Shown in pieces: positions 6,141-12,323 of a stretch of DNA of 15,942 nucleotides. How positions within the stretch are numbered: position 1 is the first letter of the stretch; the number at the start of each line of letters is the position of its first letter. The stretch is from assembly GCA_019313605.1 (NCBI GenBank), contig JAFDAW010000023.1:1-15942 (forward strand), given 5' to 3'. Origin of the DNA: Deltaproteobacteria bacterium (GTDB lineage: Bacteria > Myxococcota_A > UBA9160 > SMWR01). A program made the position numbers and the translations under genes. The notes under the pieces were generated by a model. It did not search any database and had not been told where the DNA came from. It saw only the letters and a program-made list of their open reading frames with translations.

Positions 6141-6872
6141 TTGAGAATCGATGGGCGGTCGCCGAACGATCTGCGCCCCGTGCGTTTGGTCCCAGACTTC
6201 ACCGACAACCCGCTGGCCTCGGTGCTCTGCGAGGTGGGTCGGACCGTCGTCCTCTGCACCGTGAGCGAAGAGGATTCGGTGCCGCGATTTCTGCGCGGGA
6301 CGGGGCGCGGCTGGCTCACCGCGGAGTATTCGCTACTGCCGGGCTCGACCGATCGGCGCGTCGAGCGCGAGGCTTCGCGAGGGCGGCCGTCGGGTCGCAC
6401 CCTCGAAATCCAGCGTCTGATCGGCCGGAGCCTGCGCGCTGTGGCGGACCTGAGCGCGCTGGGCGAGCGAACGCTCTGGATCGACTGCGATGTGCTCCAG
6501 GCGGACGGTGGCACGCGCTGTGCGTCGATCACGGGCGCGTACGTGGCCGTCGCGGTGGCGGTGGAGCGCCTCGTCGCACGCGGCGATCTCGAGCGCAACC
6601 CGCTGCGCGATTCGGTCGCCGCGGTATCGGTCGGGGTGGTCGGGGGATCGGTGATGCTGGATCTCGCCTACGAGGAAGACGCGCGAGCGGACGTCGACAT
6701 GAATCTCGTCGCAACCGGGGCAGGGCGCTTTGTCGAGGTTCAGGGAACCGGCGAGGAAGCCACATTCTCGGTCGACGAGCTGAACCAGCTGACCGCGATG
6801 GGACTGCAGGGCATCGAAGATCTCGGCGCCATTCAGCAGCGCGCGATTGCCGGAGCCAGGCGAACGCAATGA
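6141..6872 (+). CDS. rph: Ribonuclease PH
   Basis: A 243-residue phosphate-dependent 3'-5' exoribonuclease that trims tRNA 3' ends, releasing nucleoside diphosphates; the family works as a hexameric ring in the cytoplasm. The protein begins MRIDGRSPNDLRPVR, the canonical N-terminus, which with the GGAGGT site supports TTG as start. Phosphate-binding Arg86 lies in SGRTLEIQRLIGRS, the GGTR loop at 123-126 in LQADGGTRCAS, and the metal-binding Asp180 and Asp186 in YEEDARADVDMN. These numbers match those of studied RNase PH enzymes, so the protein looks complete and active. It overlaps rdgB by 4 bp (ATGA), implying translational coupling; the rph-rdgB pair is common in bacteria. Confidence 0.95.
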   Translation: MRIDGRSPNDLRPVRLVPDFTDNPLASVLCEVGRTVVLCTVSEEDSVPRFLRGTGRGWLTAEYSLLPGSTDRRVEREASRGRPSGRTLEIQRLIGRSLRAVADLSALGERTLWIDCDVLQADGGTRCASITGAYVAVAVAVERLVARGDLERNPLRDSVAAVSVGVVGGSVMLDLAYEEDARADVDMNLVATGAGRFVEVQGTGEEATFSVDELNQLTAMGLQGIEDLGAIQQRAIAGARRTQ

Positions 6873-7504
6873 ATCCGTCCGACCCCTCGGCGCGGAGTTC
6901 AGAGGCTGTGCTCGCGACTTCGAATCCGGGAAAGCTCGGTGAGATCCGCGAGATCCTTCGCGACCTGCCGTTGGCGCTGCGTCCCCTTTCCGATTTTCCC
7001 GGCGTCATCCTGCCCGAAGAGGGGACGGACTACGAGGAGAATGCGATCGCCAAAGCCAAGGCCGCCGCGCAGTTCTCGGATCGGGTCGCACTCGCGGATG
7101 ATTCCGGTCTGGAGGTATCAGGTCTCGGCGGCGCCCCGGGTCCGTTGTCGGCCCGCTTTGGTGGCCCCGGCCTCGGCGACGCGGAGCGCGTCGATGCCCT
7201 GCTCGCAGCGCTCGCGAACTGCAGCGGCGAACAGCGCCGGGCCCGCTTCGTTTGCATCGCCGCGCTGGCTACCCCGGAAGGCGATATCGTGACGGCCCGC
7301 GGCGAGTGCGCGGGGCAAATTCTCGCTGCGCCGCGCGGGCAATCGGGCTTTGGCTACGACCCCGTCTTCCTCGTCGAGGGCATCGGTCGAGCGATGGCCG
7401 AGATCCCGGAATCGGAGAAGAATCGGATTTCCCATCGCGCGTCGGCGTTCGGTGCGCTCAGCGGCGCGATCCGCGCCCAGCTCGGGTTGGTGTCCCGGGA
7501 CTGA
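6869..7504 (+). CDS. rdgB: dITP/XTP pyrophosphatase (RdgB/HAM1 family)
   Basis: A 211-residue house-cleaning enzyme that hydrolyses deaminated purine nucleotides (dITP, ITP, XTP) to monophosphate and pyrophosphate, keeping them out of DNA and RNA. Motifs in order: ATSNPGKLGEI (16-26) for triphosphate binding, ALADDSGLEV (74-83) with the metal/catalytic acidic residues, SGFGYDPVF (159-167) and SHRASAF (188-194) for base recognition. The length is slightly above the usual 195-200, owing to a short N-terminal extension (MNPSDPSARSSEA). The start codon overlaps the rph stop as ATGA. The gene is last in the amidase-rph-rdgB cluster and faces a convergent small gene 67 bp away. I saw no intrinsic terminator in that gap. 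Confidence 0.95.
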   Translation: MNPSDPSARSSEAVLATSNPGKLGEIREILRDLPLALRPLSDFPGVILPEEGTDYEENAIAKAKAAAQFSDRVALADDSGLEVSGLGGAPGPLSARFGGPGLGDAERVDALLAALANCSGEQRRARFVCIAALATPEGDIVTARGECAGQILAAPRGQSGFGYDPVFLVEGIGRAMAEIPESEKNRISHRASAFGALSGAIRAQLGLVSRD

Positions 7505-7571
7505 TTTTCCCAGATCGAACATCGAGCCAGCGTGCCACCCAGTGCGGGTGTTCAGCGTCGAGGCACGGCGT

Positions 7572-7862
7572 TCACGACCCGCACAATCGCTTGAAGATCT
7601 CGTGCGGAAGCGGGCGGCTGGGGTCGAAATTTGCGAGGTCTTTGCGCAGTCGCTTGTGCGCTCGCTGGCTGATCTTCATCCCCCGATCGGTGAGGAAGCT
7701 CTCCATCGGACCATCACAGAATGCGAGCGCTTCGGTCACCTGGAGCGACTCGGGATCCCAACCCAGGTCGTGGAGTTCGAGCCAGAGCGCGTAGCGGGGC
7801 ACGCGCTTTCCGATCGAGACCGAGAGCTCGACGAAGAGGTGGTTGAATAGTTTCCGGTTCAC
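7572..7862 (-). CDS. Unrecognised small protein, about 96 aa
   Basis: The reverse strand encodes a 96-residue protein beginning MNRKLFNHLFVELS, with a hydrophilic, mixed-charge composition and no signal or membrane segment. Its sequence reads like a real globular protein (RVPRYALWLELHDLG at about 19-33; ALAFCDGPMESFL about 45-57; a basic stretch KISQRAHKRLRKDL about 62-75). The third codon positions are G/C-rich in this frame. GTG at 7862 is preferred because AGG lies just upstream (CGAGGTCTGTG), although the spacing is short. Another in-frame GTG at 7895 would add 11 residues with no ribosome site. I do not recognise the family. It is transcribed towards rdgB. Confidence 0.6.
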   Translation of the reverse strand: MNRKLFNHLFVELSVSIGKRVPRYALWLELHDLGWDPESLQVTEALAFCDGPMESFLTDRGMKISQRAHKRLRKDLANFDPSRPLPHEIFKRLCGS

Positions 7863-8071
7863 AGACCTCGCCCCGGGTGGCAGACACGCCCCCACTATTC
7901 ATGTGGCCCTCACGCACAGCAGGTGTCAAGGATCATCCGGATTTCCATTGAATTTCGACTGGTTCCGGCTCTTTTCAAGGAAATCCTCGAAGCTCGCCAA
8001 TCTCCCTTTCAGTCCCTCCAGAGCCGCTTTCCAGCAGCCTGATTGAGGTACCCTCCGCTCGCGGTGTGATG

Positions 8072-8122
8072 GCGAATCCTTTGGATTCGCTGTGACGTCG
8101 CGCAGTCCCATTCTGGAGTTGC
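8072..8122 (-). repeat. 63-bp hairpin repeat, locus 3 (B-A), inverted and diverged
   Basis: On the reverse strand the order is B then A as at locus 2. B has loop AGAAT (8114-8110) with a decayed stem, two mismatches and one G-T pair in 8 (8122-8102). A is a perfect 8-bp stem, GCGAATCC/GGATTCGC, with loop AAA instead of GCA (8090-8072). The offset from B loop to A stem is 24 bp, against 25 bp at the other loci. The linker has changed (GCGACGTCACA). It belongs to the same family but is older or more diverged. Confidence 0.65.
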
Positions 8123-8199
8123 ACTCCCGGGGTCGCGTCCGCGCCGCGTTGGGTGCAGCCGAAGATCGCCGGCGAACCCAGTCGGTCGGCGCGGCATCG

Positions 8200-8225
8200 G
8201 TAACCGCGGACCGAGTCGGTTCGTA
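8200..8225 (+). promoter_or_regulatory. Candidate ECF (sigma-F-type) autoregulatory promoter
   Basis: GTAACC (8200-8205), then exactly 16 bp, then CGTA (8222-8225), sits just upstream of the sigma factor start at 8241. From memory, Caulobacter sigma-F promoters carry GTAACC and CGAA elements 16 bp apart, so this is a near match. It fits the common pattern of ECF sigma factors driving their own operon. The predicted transcription start (about 8230-8232) leaves only a short leader containing GAGG (8231-8234), which is tight. Confidence 0.5.
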
Positions 8226-8240
8226 GAAGAGAGGCGGTCG

Positions 8241-8813
8241 ATGGGCGACGAACGTGAGGCCCGCTGGCGCAACTGGATGGTCGCCGCTCAGGCGGGGGAG
8301 ACTCCCGCTTACGAGAAGCTGCTCGCCGAGTTGATCCCCTACCTCAGGCGCTTCGTCCAGCGTCGCCTCCTCAACACCGCAACCGCGGAGGACGTGGTGC
8401 AGAATGTCTTGATTTCGATTCACCGAGCGCGCGGCAGCTACCGGGCGGAGCGCAGGTTCACGCCCTGGCTACACGCGATCGCCCGCAACGCGATCATCGA
8501 CCAGGCCCGACAACAGGTGCGGCGCTCGCACCGGGAAATTTCGCTGGAAGCCGATGGTGTCGCGGAGCCTTCCACGCCCGCTGTGGAGCCGACGAGTGAA
8601 CGCCTCTCGCCCGAACTCGAGGGCGCCCTCCATGCGCTGCCGGACGCCCAGCGAGAGGCTGTCGAATTGATTCACCTGCAGGGCTATTCGATCGCCGAAG
8701 CCGCCGAGAGGGCGGGCGCGACGAAGGCCGCGCTGAAGGTGCGCGCCCACCGCGGCTACCGCGCGATGCGCGCGCACATCGAAGCACTGCGCCTCGAGGA
8801 GGGCGGCGGATGA
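8241..8813 (+). CDS. ECF RNA polymerase sigma factor, sigma-F-like
   Basis: A 190-residue sigma-70 family factor with only regions 2 and 4. Region 2 spans about 23-92, including the core-binding and -10 recognition segments (AEDVVQNVLISIHRA at 49-63, then FTPWLHAIARNAIIDQAR). A variable linker rich in Glu, Pro and Ser (98-124) follows. Region 4 (about 125-178) has the helix-turn-helix SIAEAAERAGATKAALKVRAHRG for -35 recognition. A ribosome binding site GAGG lies 6 bp before the ATG. Its stop overlaps the start of an NrsF-like membrane protein by 4 bp, which places it in the sigma-F/NrsF group that responds to heavy-metal or oxidative stress in Caulobacter. The promoter just upstream suggests it activates itself. 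The inducing signal here is unknown. Confidence 0.93.
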   Translation: MGDEREARWRNWMVAAQAGETPAYEKLLAELIPYLRRFVQRRLLNTATAEDVVQNVLISIHRARGSYRAERRFTPWLHAIARNAIIDQARQQVRRSHREISLEADGVAEPSTPAVEPTSERLSPELEGALHALPDAQREAVELIHLQGYSIAEAAERAGATKAALKVRAHRGYRAMRAHIEALRLEEGGG

Positions 8814-9490
8814 CGGGCCGGTCGACCGAGGATCTCGTTCAGCAGCTCATCCGGAATCTTCCCCCGGTGAAGCCGATCGCTCGGCTGCGGGTTGCCGCTG
8901 TGGGGGTGGTCGCGCTGTGGGTTGTCGCAGTCGTCGCGACGGGTTGGATGACCGGTAAGTGGCCGCGCCTGGGCGAAGCGGCGTTCTGGGCGGATCCGAT
9001 TACGCTTGCGATTCTGCTCGGGTTGGGGGCCGTCGCCGCGGGTGCGGTCGTGGCCGCATTGGCGAGTGCAGTTCCGGGCCGGGAGCGGCTGGCGCGGGCG
9101 GGCGGGATGGGGGCGGGAATCGCCGCCATCTGGCTGATCGGCTGCGGACTCTGGGCGGTCGGCGGGAGCGCGAGTGAATCCGCCGGGGGCCTGTTTGCCG
9201 GGAGCGCGAGTTGCCTCGTGCACGCGCTCGTGCTCGCGATTCCGGCCGCGTTGGCGACCAGCTTCTACCTTTCGCGCGGCGCGCCGCAGCATCGTTTGTT
9301 CACCTCGGGTGTTGCGGCGGCGGGCGCCGCGGGCCTCGGTGCGCTGGCCGTACACACCACCTGCAGCATGGCGGGTGGTTTCCATCTGCTGCTCGGCCAT
9401 TGCTTGACCCCGATGATCGCGGGACTCGTGTTTGCGCTACCGCTCGCCGGACTCATCCAGCGCTGGTCTCCAGCCGCGCTCGAGTCGTGA
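8810..9490 (+). CDS. nrsF: NrsF-like membrane anti-sigma factor (DUF1109)
   Basis: A 226-residue inner-membrane protein with about six hydrophobic spans (roughly 27-47, 61-86, 99-117, 132-152, 165-183, 199-217) after a short cytoplasmic N-terminus containing RSTEDLVQQLIRNLPPVKP. That start matches the NrsF/DUF1109 pattern. NrsF holds its ECF sigma factor inactive at the membrane until a signal, in Caulobacter dichromate or cadmium, is sensed through two conserved cysteines. Four cysteines are present here (C112, C135, C185, C198); C135 and C185 are the likely counterparts, a view based on spacing, not alignment. The gene overlaps the sigma gene (ATGA) and the phosphatase gene (GTGA) by 4 bp each, so the three are probably translated together. 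Confidence 0.88.
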   Translation: MTGRSTEDLVQQLIRNLPPVKPIARLRVAAVGVVALWVVAVVATGWMTGKWPRLGEAAFWADPITLAILLGLGAVAAGAVVAALASAVPGRERLARAGGMGAGIAAIWLIGCGLWAVGGSASESAGGLFAGSASCLVHALVLAIPAALATSFYLSRGAPQHRLFTSGVAAAGAAGLGALAVHTTCSMAGGFHLLLGHCLTPMIAGLVFALPLAGLIQRWSPAALES

Positions 9491-10134
9491 GCGAGACGGC
9501 GCTGCTGCTGATCCGGCACGCCGAGTCGAGCTGGAACGCGGCCGATCGCTGGCAGGGACACGGAGATCCACCGCTCTCCGATCGCGGTGTCGCGCAGGCG
9601 AATGCCCTCGTAAGTGAACTCGCCCCCGAGAAGCTCGACATCATCGTTTCGAGCGATCTCCGCCGCGCGGCGGAAACCGCCGCGACCCTCGCGGAAGCGC
9701 GGGGGATTCGGCCGTTGCTGAACCCGCGGCTGCGCGAACTCGATATCGGCGATTGGGAGGGTCTGACGCGCGGCCAGATCGAACGCGTGGCTGGAGATGT
9801 CTTACGGCGCTTCGACGACGGGGATCTCGACGTGCGGCCCGGAGGTGGCGAGAACCTGCGAGAGATGGCGCAGCGAGCGCAATCGGCCGTGAGCGAACTC
9901 ATCGACACACACCCCGGTCGACGGCTGGCCATCGTCACGCACCTGGGTGTGATCCGCGCACTGTTTGGCGAATCCTTCGAACTCGCTTCCGGTGTCGGGA
10001 CCGGTTCGGCTCCGTCTGGCTCCGGAGCGGGCTTCGGCAACGCGAGTTGGCGACACCTCGCTCCCGCGCGGATTTTCGATTCCGTCGCGCGAGAAGACGC
10101 CGCACCGATTCGATCGCGCGGCGCGAACCTCTAG
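9487..10134 (+). CDS. Histidine phosphatase superfamily protein (phosphoglycerate mutase-like)
   Basis: A 215-residue cytoplasmic protein of the RHG branch. The motif LIRHAESSWN gives catalytic Arg10 and His11; SSDLRRAAETA (55-65) supplies further phosphate-binding Arg; RLRELDIGDWEG gives the acid Glu84; and IVTHLGVIRAL gives the second His152. This set predicts a phosphomonoesterase (a broad phosphatase or alpha-ribazole phosphatase type) rather than a cofactor-dependent mutase, since the protein is short. The substrate cannot be read from sequence. GTG at 9487 is preferred: it forms a GTGA overlap with the nrsF stop, and the protein then begins right at the first strand (SETALLLIRH). A longer frame from 9211 is antisense-free but lies within nrsF. 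The C-terminal 40 residues (GSAPSGSGAGFGNAS onwards) are atypical. Its place in a sigma/anti-sigma operon is unusual. Confidence 0.88.
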   Translation: MSETALLLIRHAESSWNAADRWQGHGDPPLSDRGVAQANALVSELAPEKLDIIVSSDLRRAAETAATLAEARGIRPLLNPRLRELDIGDWEGLTRGQIERVAGDVLRRFDDGDLDVRPGGGENLREMAQRAQSAVSELIDTHPGRRLAIVTHLGVIRALFGESFELASGVGTGSAPSGSGAGFGNASWRHLAPARIFDSVAREDAAPIRSRGANL

Positions 10135-10339
10135 GGCCCCGACCCAAGACGCGCGAAAAGGCCAGATCGTCTCGCCCTCCGGATTCCTCCACGCGAGGCC
10201 GCGGTGTTGACAACGGCCGTTCCAGATCGGCTGCACTCTCCTGCCAAAGCAAGTTCGAAATATCGTGTTGACGAGTGATTGGAGACTCGTCGGGAGATCC
10301 TCCTCGGGGCTCCGCTCAAGCTCGAACAGGTACGAGTCG

Positions 10340-12199
10340 ATGGATACGAGGCCCGCCCCGCCACCATTGCCCATGAATCAGGCTCCTCTTCGCTCTCGAG
10401 AAATTGCACTGGCCGGCTTGATTGCCGTTGCCAGCTTGGCGCTCTACGCGCCGGTGCTCGGCTTCGACTTCGTGACCTACGACGATTCGGAGTACGTGAC
10501 CGAGAACAGTTTCGTCCTGCCGGGCTTGAGCGCCGCCGGGCTGGCCGCGGCCGTGCGCGACACCCAGCATCCCAACTGGCACCCACTGACCTGGCTCTCC
10601 CACATGCTGGACATCGAACTCTTCGGCCTCGACGCCGCCGGACACCACGCCGTGAACGCGCTGCTGCACGCGCTCAACGCTGCCCTGGTCTTCTTTCTAT
10701 TGCGGCTCGCAACGGGAGCCGTCTGGCGAAGTGCGCTGGTCGCCGCCCTGTTTGCCGTGCACCCACTTCACATCGAGTCGGTGGCATGGGTGTCCGAGCG
10801 CAAAGACGTGTTGAGCACCGCCTTCGGCCTGGGCGCCAGCCTGGCCTACCTGGGGTACGCCCGCCATGGCGGCGGCCTTCGCTATTGCACGGTGACGCTG
10901 CTCTTTGGCGCCGCTCTGCTTTCGAAGTCGATGCTCGTCACCTTGCCCTGCGTTTTTTTGCTGCTCGATCACTGGCCGCTCGCACGCCTGTCTTCCCGAG
11001 AGCTCCGCCAGCGCGTCTTCGAAAAATTGCCGTGGTTCGGGATGAGCGCCGCACTGTGCGCCGTGACCCTGTTGCGCCAGAACAGTGTCGGAACGATGGA
11101 GTGGGCGAGCGATCTTCACTGGCTCTCACGCATCGCCAACGGCGTGCACGCTTACGCGGGCTATTGCGCCGCGCTGCTGTGGCCGGCGGGGCTCGCCGTT
11201 CACTATCCCCACCCCTATTTGCCGCAGTGGGGTGGCTCTGCGCCCGGGTTCGCACGGCTGGCTTTGGAAGCGATCGCGTTGGCGACCGCCACATGGCTGT
11301 GCCTCCGCAGCATCTGCCCACCCGCGATTCGCGTGGGCTGGCTCTGGTTCCTGGGCACTTTGGTTCCGGTGATCGGTTTGATTCAGGTGGGTAACCAGGG
11401 CATGGCGGACCGCTACACCTATATCCCTTCGATCGGGTTCTTCGTCGCCATCGTGTGGGCGGCCGAGCGGATCTGGGCGCATCTTCCAGAGCGGCACGGG
11501 CCGTTACAGCGCACTCCGGCCGTGCTTGCGTGCGCCAGCCTCGTAGCGCTTTCGGTCGCCTGCCATCTACACCTCCCCACTTGGCGCGATTCCCAGACCC
11601 TCATTGAAGGCGCCCTCGCCCGCAACCCGCGCAACGCCACCATGTGGCTCGCACTCGGTGACGCTCGGCGTGCAGAGCGTGACACGGATGGGGCGCTGAA
11701 AGCCTACGAAGCGGTACTCACCATCAACCCCAGAGCCTCGACCGCGCACGCAGGTATGGCGGGGATCTTGCGTTCCCTGGGTGATCACGAGGGGGCGATT
11801 GCGCACTATCGCGCCGCAGTGCCGGATTCAACGCGTCCCGCCCAAGCGCTCAGCAACCTTGGCGGCGTGCTCCTCGAAACCGGCCGTCAGCGGGAAGCGA
11901 TCGAGATGCTGACTCGTGCGATCACGCAGGACTCAGACATTGCCGAAGCACACTACAACCTGGGCAACGCGTTCTTTTCAGAAGGTGAGCATGCAGCGGC
12001 CCGCCGCGCCTACGCGGCAGCCATCGCCGCCCAACCCGACTTCGCCCTGGCGCACTTGAACCTCGGTCGGGTCACGGCGGCAAGCGGAGACCTGCGCGGG
12101 GCCCTCGTACATTTCCGGCGCGCTGTCAGCCTGGACCCAGACCTTCGAGCCGCCCAGCAAAGCCTCGACCAAGCGCTCGCCATGGTGGACGCCAGTTGA
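10340..12199 (+). CDS. TMTC-like multi-spanning protein with C-terminal TPRs
   Basis: A 619-residue protein: an N-terminal membrane domain (about 22-412, some ten hydrophobic spans) and about five TPR units (434-603). The membrane part carries the features of bacterial GT-C-fold relatives of eukaryotic TMTC O-mannosyltransferases: an acidic pair in the first outside loop (TYDDSEYV, D48/D49), NWHPLTWLSHMLD (79-91), HPLHIESVAWVSERKD (141-156) and DRYTYIPSIG (357-366). This suggests transfer of a sugar from a lipid carrier on the periplasmic side, with the TPRs binding a partner or acceptor, but activity is inferred from family alone. ATG at 10340 was chosen because GAG lies about 6 bp upstream; ATG at 10373 is an alternative, and 10265 would add 25 residues. 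The 205 bp before it contain no recognisable gene. Confidence 0.85.
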   Translation: MDTRPAPPPLPMNQAPLRSREIALAGLIAVASLALYAPVLGFDFVTYDDSEYVTENSFVLPGLSAAGLAAAVRDTQHPNWHPLTWLSHMLDIELFGLDAAGHHAVNALLHALNAALVFFLLRLATGAVWRSALVAALFAVHPLHIESVAWVSERKDVLSTAFGLGASLAYLGYARHGGGLRYCTVTLLFGAALLSKSMLVTLPCVFLLLDHWPLARLSSRELRQRVFEKLPWFGMSAALCAVTLLRQNSVGTMEWASDLHWLSRIANGVHAYAGYCAALLWPAGLAVHYPHPYLPQWGGSAPGFARLALEAIALATATWLCLRSICPPAIRVGWLWFLGTLVPVIGLIQVGNQGMADRYTYIPSIGFFVAIVWAAERIWAHLPERHGPLQRTPAVLACASLVALSVACHLHLPTWRDSQTLIEGALARNPRNATMWLALGDARRAERDTDGALKAYEAVLTINPRASTAHAGMAGILRSLGDHEGAIAHYRAAVPDSTRPAQALSNLGGVLLETGRQREAIEMLTRAITQDSDIAEAHYNLGNAFFSEGEHAAARRAYAAAIAAQPDFALAHLNLGRVTAASGDLRGALVHFRRAVSLDPDLRAAQQSLDQALAMVDAS

Positions 12200-12308
12200 T
12201 CGTGCGCCGAGGGTGCCGCAGTAGCCCGATAGCGCTCTGGGTGTCCAGGGGAGATCAGACGCGGCCGGTTGTTGCTACGTCCGTCCCCCGCGGAGTTATT
12301 GTCACCGC

Positions 12309-12314
12309 TAGACT
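12309..12314 (+). promoter_or_regulatory. Candidate -10 box close to the start codon
   Basis: TAGACT ends 9 bp before the ATG at 12324. If it is the -10 element, transcription would begin at or within a few bases of the start codon, making the mRNA leaderless or nearly so. This agrees with the lack of any Shine-Dalgarno sequence in front of that ATG. No -35 box was seen. Confidence 0.3.
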
Positions 12315-12323
12315 CACGGCCCC

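Larger units (their letters stand above)
7863..8240. other. Intergenic region with inverted repeat copy and sigma operon promoter
   Basis: This 378-bp stretch separates divergent genes. It holds the inverted repeat copy (8072-8122) and a candidate ECF promoter (8200-8225). A 61-codon reverse-strand frame (8111 to 7926) starts within the repeat and ends with a helical-looking segment (AALEGLKGRLASFEDFLEKS). It lacks a ribosome binding site, so I do not call it a gene; it may be the remnant of one. Confidence 0.5.

Noticed and set aside
7926..8423. 165-codon reverse frame over the sigma factor 5' end and locus 3
   Set aside because: The upstream half is antisense to the sigma gene and its promoter; no ribosome site was seen at the internal ATG (8111).
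9211..9486. 92-codon upstream extension of the histidine phosphatase
   Set aside because: It overlaps nrsF in another frame, and the family motif begins right after GTG at 9487, which forms a typical 4-bp overlap.
12200..12323. SAM or cobalamin riboswitch upstream of the methionine-pathway gene
   Set aside because: I looked for the conserved SAM-I core and a cobalamin box in this 124-bp gap and saw neither, nor a terminator/antiterminator pair.
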